Shown: positions 22,799-44,983 of the stretch, piece after piece
Numbering within the stretch: the stretch's first letter is position 1
Layout of the letters: the number at the start of each line of letters is the position of its first letter
Origin: Undaria pinnatifida
Lineage: Eukaryota; Sar; Phaeophyceae; Laminariales; Alariaceae
Direction: 5' to 3'
DNA: 64,000 bases
Assembly (NCBI GenBank): GCA_012845835.1
Contig: JABAKD010000020.1
Location: 14,715,471 to 14,779,470, forward strand
Position numbers and translations under genes: made by a program
Notes under the pieces: model-generated
The model's input: only the letters and a program-made list of their open reading frames with translations
Databases searched by the model: none
Told to the model about the DNA's origin: nothing

Positions 22799-33424
<10,626 letters not shown>

Positions 33425-33701
33425 ATCGTCTCATGGTCCCGCCCTCTGCCTAAGTCATAGGAGAGTGCAGACGATAGGTAGTGCAGCAAGACAGACAGAG
33501 CACACAGACAGGCAGCAGTGGAGATCTTTTGGTGGTTTTAGGAGGTTATAGGAGGTTTGGGTCTGAGAATTCCCCCCCCCCTCGAACATGCCACAAAAAG
33601 TTATCGAAACCCATACAGATAAAATCGCAATCAACATGAGAACATGAGTCGACACAGCAGCGTCGTTGTACGTAGTCGGTTAGGGAGGATTTGAAGCACC
33701 T
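33425..33701. promoter_or_regulatory. shared divergent 5' region of the IQ and plastid-leader genes
   Basis: Only 277 bases separate the start codons of the minus-strand IQ gene (33424) and the plus-strand gene at 33702, so both promoters and 5' leaders must overlap or abut unless either gene has further upstream non-coding exons. No TATA-like or other core motif is convincing. A short GGAGGTTTTAGGAGG-type direct repeat occurs near 33530-33555 (complement orientation mixed). Confidence 0.5.
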
Positions 33702-36700
33702 ATGTACGCGAGAGCGAGGTGGCTGCTGGTCTTGCGATGTGTCGCAGCGGCTCTCGTGTTGGAATCGGCTCTTTCCTTCCACCAGCGGGTGTTTGTGGTC
33801 CACCAAGACAACGAGCTTCGTCTCATCAGCTCTCAACGTATTAATAGTCGTAGTACTTCCTCGCCGTTGCCCTCTCCTACGGTCACCCTCCGTGCATCCC
33901 ACACACTCAGTAGCAGCAGGACCACGTCCACCAGCACCACCAGCACCGACACCAGCCTCAGCAGCAGCGGTGGCAGCTCGCCACAGCCTGGCTTAGCACT
34001 AAACCTCCGACGACAACGACGACGACGAACAGGAATTAATCGGACGATGGCGCGCGGCGGTTCTCTCTCGGAAGTGGCAAAAGACGCTGGTGCAACAGCG
34101 TCGATGTTTCGGCTTACAGCTTCACCACGCAACAGTGCCGCCGAGGAAGGAGGAGGAGCTGCTAGTGACTCTTCCTCGGGCACTGTGGCAGTAGCGTCCG
34201 AGATAGACAAGGTGCGATATGTGACTTCGATGAGCCCTGTCGTACCCCTTCCCCCCCCCGCCCCCTCTCGGCATCGCCCCGCTACCCCCTATCCTCCTAG
34301 ACGTACCTGGTGGTGGAGTTGGCGTCAGAAGGCGAAGAAGCACTGCTGTGGGCGTTATACAGAGGTCGAAAGCAGTCAGGCTTCGCGTATGCACACAGAT
34401 GCAGCAGAGCAGCAGTACTCATAAGTACTGCCGCACTACTCTATACCGATGCTGTCTATGTGCATAATACGTGGCTGAATTCGATTCAATGCACTCCGTA
34501 TGCCTTGTGTTCATTGTGTCCGGCGCACGACGATCGTTTGGTGAGGCAACGAGGCTCATGATGCAATTCGAGATGGAGTACGTACAGCGATGGCACGTAC
34601 TGTTCGTACCACAGGCTTCCCCCTCTGCCTCGCCTCGCTCCCCTCCCCTCCCATCCCCTCCCCTTCCCTTCTCTGCCCTCCCCACCACCCCACCCCAGCA
34701 CCCCACCGCACCCCACCCCACCCCACCCCACCCCACCCCACCCCACCCCACCCCACCCCACCTCACCCAACCCCACCCCACCCCACCTCACCTCACCCAA
34801 CCCCACTCCACCCCACCCCTCCCCACCCAACCCCACCCCACCCCACCCCACCCCTCCCCACCCAACCCCACCCCACCCCACCCCACCCCACCCCACCCCA
34901 CCCCACCCCAACCCCCCTACCCCATCTCCTCTCCCCTCCCCTCCCCTCCGGCAGGTCTCATTCTCCAACACCAGGGAAGCAGCGGTAGCAGAAAAAAAAG
35001 GCCACTACGACGCTGACTTCCTGGCAGAGCAAAAGCTGGAGAGCGCTAAAGCCGCCCTCTTATGCGGCGGTGTTGGTGCCGCTTCGCGCCTCCTCGCGGT
35101 GGGCCTAGGGGCAGCGGTGCCGCCGTTTCTGAGGGACGTTCTGGCGACGCCGGAGCCGGCTGCGTCGGCTGTTTTGTTCGGCCTGGCCGCGGGGTTCGCA
35201 CAGGGGGCGCTATTCGGGCTCACGTACAGGCAAGGACGACCTCTCGATCGATCGTGGCTATTTCTGTTGATGCTGCTGTTTTTTTTATATATTTTTGGAA
35301 GGGCTGAACATTGCTCGTCATCTGCTCTTCTTACGTTTATTGTTGACCTTCCTCCTGTCGTTTTGAGTAATCAGCTCGGATACTTGAGTGTGCTACTTCG
35401 TCTACGCACTCATGTCATGTGTGGGTGCGCTGCGGTGAACATAATAGTATCTCCTACCTGGTACGTATAAGCCATCGAAGCTTGGCTCGACGCGCACCTG
35501 GTGCAACTCCTTCCCCCCCCAGAATATGCATACGTATAATTGTCATTTTTTTTTTATTCGGGCACACCTCTTCGTGCTCGCACTTTTGTCTCAAACGTCG
35601 GGTGGGGTGGGCACAATTCGACCGTCGGGGTCACGTTGCCGGAGGTTTGGGCGCGACCCGTGCAGTGTGTCGCGCGTGGCAAGCATTTTAAACTTTCTTG
35701 GCCTTGGGCACACTTGAGGCAAATCCCCGGGTTTCCGCAACATCCCCGGGGATGGTTGGGTTTATGCATCCCCTATCCCCGTGAACGCACGTAAGATTTG
35801 GATTTTTCTGCTCGAAGAGGGTACACGCACATTCCCCTATTTTTGCACAGAGCACCACGCTACGATCCTGCCTACCAGCAGCAGTCCAGCCCCCTAGCAG
35901 CAGCAGCCTGCAACTCTAAGCGCGTGCGGCTGCTGTTGTTGTATGTAGGTGATTACTTTGATCGGAGCCTGCGATGCTCTACCCGCCTATACGCCACTAC
36001 CTCTCGCTGCTGCTGCTACTGCTGCTTCTGTCAAGTGTCAAGTGACATGCCGGCGTAAAATGTAAGGATCGTTCGAATATCATACTTGTGTTAATACTTA
36101 AACGGTCCTTATATTTATTTTCATATTGGCGTGCTTCGTAAATGATGTCGTACCATGCCAGCAGAGCACAACGCTACAACTCTACGCTACAACTCTGCCG
36201 CACAGCAGCAGAGGTAGGCAACGCCATTTATGTAAGATCGCAGATGACAAACAGCAGACCAGATGCGGAAAGCGCAACGCTACAATGCTGCCGCACAGAA
36301 GCAGCGGTAGGCGACACCATTTATTTGCGCGTGGCGTGTCCTCGCTGTGCCGCGGCGAGTTGCTTGTGTCGGATCCTGTCATTTGCCACCCCACCATACC
36401 ACACATTTCTTCTGCTGTGCTGCCGCTCTGAGTGCACGTGTCTATCGATGAGGAATCATAGGGACATTTAAAAATGGTAGCAATTTAAATGCCAACCAAC
36501 CCATCCTTGTACATTTACGTCCATAGAGGCAGTTTTTTAACGAGTATTCTTTTTTTTGCGAAGATCGCAGATGACATACAACAGCAGACAACATGCGGAG
36601 AGCAAAACGCTACTACCGTGGTAGGACCATGTGCGCGTGCCGTATCCTCTCCTCACGGTGGCGAGTTGCTTATGTCATAGCCTGTCACGTATTGTCCTCT

Positions 36701-37581
36701 TGCTCCCTCGTTCTCAATACGTGCTCTGTACAAAATATTCTACAGTAAGCCGCATCCCACGCCACACGTGCCCCTTTTCGCTTCCTGGCGGTCCCTAACC
36801 TGGAGTTCGAAGTGTGACGCTCTTCTCGAAATCATACATATCATTCGGTGTACCTGGTAAATGTTTTGTGTGTTATCAAGTGGTGCTGTGTGTATTTTCT
36901 CAACAACAGATCGGTCGTGGGCACGTCTATCTCGAGTACCCGAAAAGCGCTACAAGTACTACTATTGAGTACATACACCCAAGAAGTACTGCGGGTGAAA
37001 TGCGAATTCATTACTTTTTCGGGCAAGTTTTTTTTGTATGTACAAACATATACCTTGGTATATGGTCATTGCGTCCGGTAGTGGTAATATAATCATGTTT
37101 CCTTGCGCCACGCCCCTAGGCACTTCCCGGAGAGGAACCTTGTATGTCGTATACTTCGTATACGAGCCGACTCAATTGGACTCAACGCACACCTCGTCAA
37201 CCCCTCCTCCTCCCCCTCCCCCCCCCCCCCCCCCTCAAAACGTCGGTCAGATACGTAGTGCGGTCCGACCGCCAGACGAAAACGGAAGCAGCCCTGCCAC
37301 AAATGGACGGCTTCACGGTGGGACACCTGGGGGACGGTTGCGTTGCCGCCTTCGCCCTTACCTCCGCGCTCGGTCAGAGCGAGGTACCCTTGGTCCTGGC
37401 AGCTGGGGAGTTCGCGGGCGTTTTTGAGCGGGGAGGGGGGCTGGTGGAGGCTCTGGCGGCGGTTGTTTTGCCCGTGGTGCCTTTTTTGCCCCGAGCCGCG
37501 GCGGGTTTGTTGTTTTATTCGATTACTAGGACGGCCATTGATCGAGCGCTGGACGAGGGGGTGATCAAGCCTTTCCCGTAG
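33702..37581 (+). CDS. probable plastid-targeted membrane protein, function unknown
   Basis: Three exons, 33702-34211, 34955-35229 and 37251-37581 (TAG), give 371 residues with matching phases. The start is the first ATG and is followed by a signal-peptide-like segment (WLLVLRCVAAALVL) ending ALSFHQR, an Ala-x-Phe type junction like the signal/transit boundary of plastid proteins in algae with secondary plastids. Residues 50-165 are Ser/Thr-rich and basic, transit-like. The mature part (about 171-371) has hydrophobic stretches near 203-228, 238-258, 290-303 and 328-351, with the block GALFGLTYRYVVR at the second junction. That block vaguely recalls conserved plastid/cyanobacterial membrane proteins of unknown function, but I cannot name the family. 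The second intron has a GC donor (AG then GCAAGG); only this choice gives a continuous frame. Confidence 0.8.
34680..34915 (+). repeat. CCCCA pentanucleotide array before a 3' splice site
   Basis: About 235 bases of CCCCA with few variants (CCTCA, CCCCT) lie in the first intron of the plastid-leader gene, ending 40 bases before its acceptor at 34954. Frames in it (Pro-His-Pro-Thr or Gly-Trp-Gly-Val repeats) are not coding. Confidence 0.9.
36120..36690 (+). repeat. duplicated intronic segment
   Basis: The stretch 36165-36370 and the shorter 36560-36690 share GATCGCAGATGACA, CAACAGCAGAC, ATGCGGA-AGC, GCGCGTG-CGT and GGCGAGTTGCTT blocks. Inside the first copy, the words GCTACAA-CT and TGCCGCACAG-AGC are again repeated. 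It lies in the second intron of the plastid-leader gene. Confidence 0.65.
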
Positions 37582-39040
37582 TATTGTATCACTGCTGTAA
37601 TGCAGCGCCAATGGAATTTATTGGCCTGCTTTGCACTACGGTAGGTGTTCCGTAGTACTATATCATACCCGGTGGAACCCCCGTGAGAGGACGGGGAATT
37701 CATGAAAGCGCACGACATAACAGGGAGGTGTGACATCATACCGTGTCATCCCCTAAAAGCGCTGGGAGTTCATGGGAGCGTGTGATATTGCGGAGGAGGA
37801 AGGGGGGGGGGGGCGTTGTCGATACATCTCCGTGTGATTGACACGCCATGTATTTATTTATGAAAGACTTTTTCTGTTATGCTGTACCAGGAACGAGGAA
37901 GCCTTTTTTTTCAATCAAACAACACAACTTTGTTATTTATCGGGTAATACCACAAGTTTGTTATTTATGTTCGTCCCTCTTTTTAGGGGAGAGAACACGA
38001 CAGACACGCCCTGGGTATTTTCATACATATGATATATGTGTAATACTTTGCGGTTTCTGGCGGGTGTGCGTACAGCCTTGGTTTCGAGGGTTTCGCCGCA
38101 TGGTGACGAAAAAGCGGGGGAGGGGGGTTATGCGTCGTGTGACGTACAAAAAAACGGTTGGGTTTCCTCTCGTGTGGTGGCGCTCTTGTCGACTGGCGGT
38201 TAATTGCAGGGTGGACAACATGTAGCTGCTCTCGTGCCCGAGTCATGAGTCATGCATTGGTGGCTCGACAGGGTGGACAACATGTACCTGCCCTCGTGCC
38301 CGATTCATGCTTTGGTGACTCGGCTTGTGTGTTTTCGCTGGTATCTAAGCTGTGGATACGGGTCTTGAGGTGTTCTGCCAACGCTCAACAGCTTGAGAGC
38401 CAAAGGTTTGAGTTGGCTAGACTTGAGCGCGGAGTCATGCCTGGCACACGTTGTAAACGGACACATGAACTTTCCATGATCTAGAGCACCCCGGTAAACT
38501 CGGCAATTCAGTCAAGCAGCCGCTGAATGGTCGAAAGTTTGGTTTGTGATGTAGTTGATGCCGCCGTTGTCACGCACGTCGCGGGCTAGAACACATTCGC
38601 CGGTGCAGCGTTGCCCTCGTCTCGGCGTGTCCCACCGTCTGGCGTGGTGGCACCTTGCAACCTCTATCCGCTCTGTGCATACCTCGCGTACACCCCGCTC
38701 TTATTTAACTTCGTTTTTCTTCGCACATCAGACAGGACTTTTGGGTTAGATAACCCCCAGACGTATACCATCTGCATGATCTACTGCAGATCATGCTTCC
38801 GGGTGGGAAAACTGTAATATGCACGGTCTAGCACACGCTTCCGGGGTTAGATCTGTACTGCTGTGCACGTCCTGAACAACAGTTTGTAACGGCAAATGCA
38901 GGATCTCGGTCATCTACTGCCATATCGCGATTTGTCCAACGTGTACTTTTCGATGCCAATGTCAACCAGCCTTGCATGTTGCTCCGTTTTTTAGGGCGCC
39001 CAAAACGAAAAGCAATGCCATAGTGGTCCCTGTGTAGTGC
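37582..39040. other. intergenic, no gene supported
   Basis: Downstream of the plastid-leader gene. A direct duplication of GGGTGGACAACATGTA with CTCGTGCCCGA-TCATG occurs at 38210-38250 and 38272-38310. No open frame here shows a domain or a coherent exon chain. Confidence 0.45.
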
Positions 39041-39044
39041 CGGT

Positions 39045-39660
39045 ATGCGCACTATAGAAGGAAACACCGGCACTATAGCGGCAACCGGTACTGCACTCCG
39101 CATACTGCCACTCCTGGTTGTTCCCATCTGGGCCAAGCGATTTCACAGGCACTATAGCGGGCAACCCGCACTTTAGAGGAACCTCTGCTGTGATTAGAAA
39201 TAGCGGCAGCAGAGCTAGGTCGCTACATGCCTGCCAGCCCACCCAGCTCAAGCCAACGCCACGCCGTAGACGCGGCGATCCCGTACGCTGCCGAAAGAGA
39301 CAAAAAAAACACCAAAGCACCAAAAGCGAGCCTTGTTTTTGACCAAAAGCGAGCCTTGTTTTTTGCTCCGTGTTCCAGGAACCAAACGAAAACCTTTGCT
39401 CAGATGCAACAGCAGCAGCAGCAGTAGTAGAGCTAGCTCTACATGGAATCAGCCCACCCAGCTCAAACCAATGCCACGCCGTAGACGCGGCCATCCTTTT
39501 CACTGTCAGAAGGGACTGCCGCAGCAAAGCACCGTGCGCGAGCCTTGCGTGATTCGGCTATCAGAACCCTCTTAAAACCCTAAGAGCTGCTGAAGCCCTT
39601 CATGGCAATTAGCCCATCCAGCCCAAACCAACGCTCCGCAGCCACTTCGTCCACTACTGT
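39045..39660 (+). repeat. tandem and dispersed repeats around CCCACCCAGCTCAA
   Basis: Three copies of a ~190-bp unit with CAGCCCACCCAGCTCAA, CAACGCCACGCCGTAGACGC and a purine-rich tail start near 39235, 39450 and 39608. The preceding 39050-39175 (ACTATAGCGGCAACCGG, CATACTGCCACT, GCCAAGCGATT, CACAGGC) matches 63157-63280, so this part is dispersed. Confidence 0.7.
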
Positions 39661-40135
39661 CGGTTGGGACTAAAAAGCAACCAATAGAAAAGTAGCGAAA
39701 GTACAGGGAACCAGCAGTACCAGTTGTGTTTGGATTATTTTGGTCTAGCTTCGAAAAAAACGGTTTATAAGCTCTTCATGGCATCTTCATTCCGAGATCT
39801 TCACTGTGAGAAATTTCCCAGGCGCTAGCATTGGGGCAAGCGTCATCGCTTAACCCGTTTACCACTTCAAACATGATCAAAACCACAACTCGAAATGGGC
39901 TGTTTTGTCTAAAACAAACATAGGTGCATCACCCCTTCACTAATTCCAAGGAGTTTGTTCCCCGAAATACGTGGGTGCATCATTCTTCAAAATTTCCGAG
40001 TAATTTGTCCCAATACCACGGGTGGGTTTCTGACGGGAAAGCGTCAAGAATAGTTGTTATTTTTTCGACGCTGGGACAAAGCGTGTACACGTACAGCCCC
40101 CCCAAGAAAGGCGAGGCGCATGAAAAATCGCGCCG
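39661..40135. other. 3' flank of the ankyrin gene, nothing recognisable
   Basis: About 475 bases between the repeat block and the ankyrin stop codon. Two similar segments with GGTGCATCA, ATTCC, AGTTTGTTCC or AATTTGTCCC occur near 39923-39965 and 39970-40010. No gene. Confidence 0.4.
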
Positions 40136-41107
40136 CTACAACCGCGTGATGCCCTGCCTGACGCGACTCTCTTTCATGAGGGAGAGTGTTTCCTCGTCGT
40201 TGCTTTCGTCCCGCATCAGCTCCTCAAATCCCTCCCCGGCCCTTTTCCCCTGGATGTTTTCGATCTCAGTGTTGATCTCAGGCAGGGCCAGCAGGAACTT
40301 GAGGCATTCCACCTGCGCCCGTTCAGTTCGGGCCAGGGGGGGAGGAGGGGGGGGAGGGAGGGAGGGAGAGGAGGCAGGTCGGGGGGGGGGGGGGAGGGGG
40401 GGGTGAACCCATTGAGAAGGGTGGAGGCGGAAGGGGCGGAGGCAGGGTAAGGGGGAAGGGGGGGGGGGTCGTTCTTTTATGCATAACTCATGAAGTAAGT
40501 TTTGATTGGTTGTTTGGCTGATTTGAGTGGGAGACGTATTGACTGATCGATGGCTTGGTTGGTCGAATGATTGTTTGGTTGGTTGTTGCTGCATGCGTTA
40601 AAGGCCGAAAAAAATATGTAGTCAAGATCTGCACTCGGTCGGTGACTAAAACTATAAAAGTGCATGGACCCCCACCGACATATTCAGAAACGGTTTCTGC
40701 CGAAAAAACCACAACGCATATGCGTGGACGCTATGGCCAAACACCTGAACCCGGCGGAACCGAAGCCCGTCGACCTGACACACAGGTGTTGCTAAAAGTA
40801 GCGCGAAGGACGAATAACGGGTAGTAACATCACAACTCGCAGATGCAAATCAAAACGCCGCCCATGATAATGAGAGCCACAAGAGGCACACCAAAACGGC
40901 AACAGCAGCACCACTAACAGCACTAACAGCACCAACAACAGCACCAACATCAGCATCAACACCAACACCAACACCAACACCAACACCAACACCAACACCA
41001 CCAACACCAACACCAACACCAACATCAAAAACACAAACACAAACACCATTAGGTAATAGAGCTGACCGAACATCAACAACAACAATACCACCACCACCAC
41101 CATCACC

Positions 41108-41154
<47 letters not shown>

Positions 41155-42438
41155 CACCAACACCAACACCAACACCAACACCAGCACCAACTCCAACACC
41201 AACACCAACACCAACACCAACTCCAACTCCAACAACAACACCAACACCAACACCAACACCAACACCAACACCAACACCAACACCAACACCAACACCAACA
41301 TACCAATACCACCACCAACACTACCAAACACACCAACAACAACCAGTGTCTTGGTTTGTCAGCTTTCGCGGTACGTAGTATATTACATACCTCCGAAAAG
41401 GAACACGAGTATTCGTTCTGTATCGGCATGACTTATGCCCTGTACAGAGTTGGACGGCAAACGAAATATCAACAACAATGTGAACAAAACTAACTCTCAC
41501 TCTTCCCCAGAAGGCTGCAAGGTTGAGCGCGGTGTCCCTTCGGTGGTTCATCGCGTTCACGTCCGCCCCAGCTTCCACCAGGCACTCCGCCACCCTACCC
41601 TCACACGCAGTGAAAAATCAAAACACAAAACGAAAACGCCGTAGATGAAAACAACGTTAAGAATGAAAATAATGATAAACCTCCGAAAAAAACGTAAATA
41701 ATGGAAAACTGGTGAAAAAAACGCGACGAGCGAACAACCGGTGAACAAACGGCAAGCGTGAAAAACTGGCTTATCGCATACCAGGTACCTGATACCCCGG
41801 TATATTTTAATAAAACAGGAGCAAAGAGAACGGGCGTTCGCAAATTGGACCGCCGACAGGGCTACGGCAACGTTACCCATCAATCAACGCTTGGGTGGGC
41901 CGCTCTGAATTCGATCGGTCCTCGACAAAGCGAAATGGAACGGAACGTGATACTAAAACGACAAGAAACACGAAACGCGAAACCAAGCGATACAAAAAAC
42001 GACAGTAAACGAAACAAAACGAAACGAAACAGAACGAAGCAGAACGAAGCAAAACGATACGAAACGACACCGAAAGACACGAAGGGTAATGAAACGGTAC
42101 CAACCAAAACGACACAAAGCTACCTGGATACGCGAGGTGCAAGGAGTTTTCAGTCCATACCGTGTTGTTAGGTATCCGAGTCAGCGGTAGCGTACCGCAT
42201 TAAAACGAGATGGCATGGTAAGAGAAGGGCGGAAAACAAACTGCGGCCTTCAATGGGAACCAGGGTTTGGCAGCGGGGTTTTCCACTTACGCTAGGTGGC
42301 CTTCCGTGCAAGCCACCATGAGCGGTGTCTCCCCCCCATGAAAACAAGGATAGTTTACGTCCGCGTCTTTCGCGGCCGTTAGGACCTGTGACGGTGTTGG
42401 AATTACAATACCGATAACGTGAGACAGACAGACAAACC

Positions 42439-42490
<52 letters not shown>

Positions 42491-43246
42491 GTCAGAAAGA
42501 CAGGCAGGCAGAGAGGGAACGATAAAGATAGACAAGGACTAAACTACGTACGTATAGAGAGGGGACAGGTATCTACTTCGGCTCGAGCAAAATCAGAAAC
42601 AGCAGCAGCATCAAGAAGAACAACAAAAACAACACGAGCAGCAGCAGGTGATAATTGTTAACGCCGCGCCTTGGCAGGCAGCCCAACACGCCCCCTCCCT
42701 CTCTTGTGTGAACCTTACCTTGACCACCTCGGCGTTACCCGTTGACGCCGCCACCAGGAGAGACGTGTCCCCCAGAGTGTCCGCTACATGGACAGCCCCC
42801 CCCCGTTCAACGTAACGCCGCAGGGCTTCCACGTCTTCTTCCCGGATGTAATCGAACAAGTTCTTCTCTGGTCATTCGTTCGACGACCAGGTAATCAATT
42901 ACGCGCCAAGAAAAGAGAGAACGGGATGCAACAGTTTTACGACGGGTAAGAGCACTTTAGAGGCGATTGATGGGTTGGTATAAATAGTTCGATTGTGCTG
43001 TAAGTTGTGAGGCTTATATTGGGTGGGTAATCGGTTATCCTTCTACCACTGCTCATATTATACGTAGCCCAGTGGACAAAAAACAATACAATTCCCCACA
43101 AACTATGAACTCACTTTGCCTGTAAACCGAGTATATATGTATGCCATTATGGACAAGCCGGCGTGTAAATAGTACACACAGCAGACGTTAGCATCTGCTG
43201 TATATTCCGACATCCCAAGGCTGCTACCTTCCGCCTGCATGGACAT
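40136..43246 (-). CDS. small ankyrin-repeat protein (177 residues)
   Basis: Five exons in coding order: 43246-43228, 42867-42719, 42385-42291, 41594-41501 and 40312-40136 (TAG). The total is 534 bases, and every junction restores both frame and the ankyrin pattern. Three repeats are visible: around 39-71 ([16 protein letters not shown]), 72-105 ([20 protein letters not shown], then GADVNA) and 106-138 ([20 protein letters not shown]). The last ~40 residues are acidic and helical-looking. Ankyrin repeats mediate protein binding; the partner cannot be inferred. The third intron has a consensus GTAAGT donor. The start ATG at 43246 (MSMQAE) is the only in-frame one; the frame stays open further upstream, so an additional 5' exon is possible. 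Introns hold GACA and ACCAAC arrays. Confidence 0.9.
40900..41312 (+). repeat. ACCAAC/ACGAAC minisatellite in the last ankyrin intron
   Basis: About 410 bases of CAACAC units with local variants ACGAAC, ACAAAC and TCCAAC, broken by ~60 bases of non-repeat near 41045-41075. In the sense of the gene it is TTGGTG-rich. The long Leu-Val or Cys-Trp frames are artefacts. Confidence 0.9.
42419..42495 (+). repeat. GACA tetranucleotide array
   Basis: About 75 bases of CAGA/GACA units within the ankyrin gene intron, ending ~35 bases upstream (in gene sense) of the acceptor at 42386. In the sense of the gene it reads TCTG/GTCT, so it is pyrimidine-biased before the splice site. Confidence 0.85.
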
Positions 43247-44424
43247 TCGTCGCCCTCTCTTCTCGCGCCTCGCTGTTCCCGGCCATCGCCTCGTGGACCT
43301 CTCCTTCAAGGTTAGGGATGCAGCGGCGGCTCCGCAAAGAACCTGATCGTATCATGGGGCAGACCGAACCAAAGAAAGCAGTGACGGCAAACGGCGAAGG
43401 GAGGGTCTGTTCAATGTTAATAGTTATTTTTTTTACAATAACTGAAAAACGTCAGCTATGAGTACGACCGATTGAATGACAACCAATTGTAAATTGTTCA
43501 TGCTGTTCATGTTGTTCATGTGTCTTGAGCGCGCAGCGCGCAGCTCAAAATCACGATTTGTCATTATCCAGAGTACTGTGTTCAACAAAGTACCTGAACC
43601 CCTCTTCTCCTCTCCTGTGCGAGCCTATGCTACTAGAAAAACAGCAGCGGTCGTGTCGTAGTCTACAGGCTAGTGGGCTACTGGGTGTAGCGTGAGCCGA
43701 GTATAGTACACGCATGCTCGTATACAAGAGAGAAATAACCCTGCCGTCGACGGATATCACGGCCACCACGGCCACTTCCACATCAATGTCCCAAGCGGGA
43801 CGATGATTGCGCGGAGGTCGGTGCTGTCTGATAGTCAATGCTCATATTATGCGAGTATCATGTATACGCTAAGTTGGCTTGTTACCCTCACTATAAGCTA
43901 CAAAGCCTACAAAAAGAGGGGCTTCCTCGGAGGCTTGCCCTGTGCCGAGCTTCGAACCCAGGCTTCCAAGCATTCAAGTACACATCGCTGCCTCGGTGCT
44001 GTACATTTGTCACGACACGCCGTCCAACGCAGCAGCAAATGCATGCAGCAAAAGCAGTTCGCTGCCTGCTGAAATGCACACCGCAACAGGCCATGGGCCA
44101 ACCACAATCACCTGATACCTGCTACCTGCTACCGGCCATCACCCGCCACTTCGGTCGTGCTGAGATCTCTGAGAGCTGCTGCTGCGCGGGACGCCCGAGG
44201 GCAGGCAGGCAGGCATGAACGCGGCACGAGTACCTGGTACGTAGTGAACGGAATCTGTAGACTAGGCATGTAGAGGACTCATTACACATGTCACATGTTA
44301 CGACCTTCGTGCCATGCTACACGCCCACACAGCAAGCAGCAAACGCCGTCGCCCGCTGATATACCCCGAAATGCACACCACAACACACGATCGACTAAGC
44401 GTCTGCTATGATACCGACCTTCAC
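43247..44424. other. region between the ankyrin gene and the presequence exon
   Basis: May contain further minus-strand exons of the gene starting at 44562. A candidate is about 43822-43733, where CAG is followed by an open frame with DIDVEVAVVAVISVDGR and a weak GTTATT donor; its phase would fit. This is too weak to call. The CAGCAG-rich parts and a GGCAGGCAGGCAGGCA tract near 44200 carry no gene. Confidence 0.35.
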
Positions 44425-44562
44425 CTTGGTGGTGCTGAGAGCTGCTGTGCCAGGCGCAAAGGCAGGCACAAAGAACGCGCTCGCTGGAGGCAGCGGTGTT
44501 ATTTGGGTGAGCGCGGCCAAGAACAGCACAAATCTTGCTGGCCTGCTGCGGAGCTCCATCAT
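44425..44562 (-). CDS. first exon of a plastid-targeted protein (partial)
   Basis: The exon encodes 46 residues from ATG (44562; a second ATG follows at once) to a GTGAAG donor after 44425, phase 0. It has a basic start, a hydrophobic core (FVLFLAALT) and PPASAFFVPAF, the Ala-Ser-Ala-Phe junction used by brown algae and diatoms between the signal peptide and the plastid transit peptide. The downstream region is basic and Ser/Thr/Ala-rich. The mature protein lies in later exons, which I could not identify with confidence; the ankyrin gene 1.2 kb away has its own in-frame ATG. The plastid motif is strong evidence for a photosynthetic stramenopile. Confidence 0.55.
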
Positions 44563-44983
44563 CGCCCTGGTTGATCCACTGGGTTTAAATTCCAGCACAA
44601 CCACGACTGTATTACAGCAGTGAATGAAAGCACGGTGTGATCTCCTGGGGTAGACTCGTTGGCGAGCTTGCACGTATCAAGTACCGTGGTGTCGTCGAAG
44701 AGGAATATGAAAGCGAGAAAATATCATTTTCGAGACGACGAGGGAGTTCCTGCTTGTTCCATTAGCATGTTTGGCAGTTACAAGTGTTTGCTCGACATAT
44801 CGCCGTAGTCGACCAATGAAAACGCTCGAGCCTGTTACTTTCCATACACGCAAACTGACTTGTTGGCAGGTCGCGGTACAGCAGTAGCCCCGTGCTCTGG
44901 CTCCGTGCTCCCGGCGTAGACTACTGTCTGTCATTGTTGGTATAGGCCTCGTCCTCCGCTCTTCGGTTGGGCACCTCTTCACC
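44563..44983. promoter_or_regulatory. divergent 5' region of DRC10 and the presequence gene
   Basis: The start codons of DRC10 (+, 44984) and the presequence exon (-, 44562) are 421 bases apart and face away from each other, so promoters must lie in this interval unless non-coding exons exist upstream. No core promoter motif can be defined by eye. Minus-strand frames here are antisense to the DRC10 leader. Confidence 0.4.

Noticed and set aside
34680-34915. CCCCA array as an interstitial telomere
   Set aside because: It does not match the usual TTAGGG/TTTAGGG types, lies inside an intron, and similar C-rich arrays precede several other acceptors here.
34471-35016. Proline/histidine- and glycine/tryptophan-rich frames over the CCCCA array
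   Set aside because: Artefact of the pentanucleotide array; the real exon of the plus-strand gene starts only at 34955.
40792-41429. Leucine/valine-rich and cysteine/tryptophan-rich minus-strand frames resembling membrane proteins
   Set aside because: They lie on the ACCAAC minisatellite inside an intron of the ankyrin gene; composition explains the hydrophobicity.
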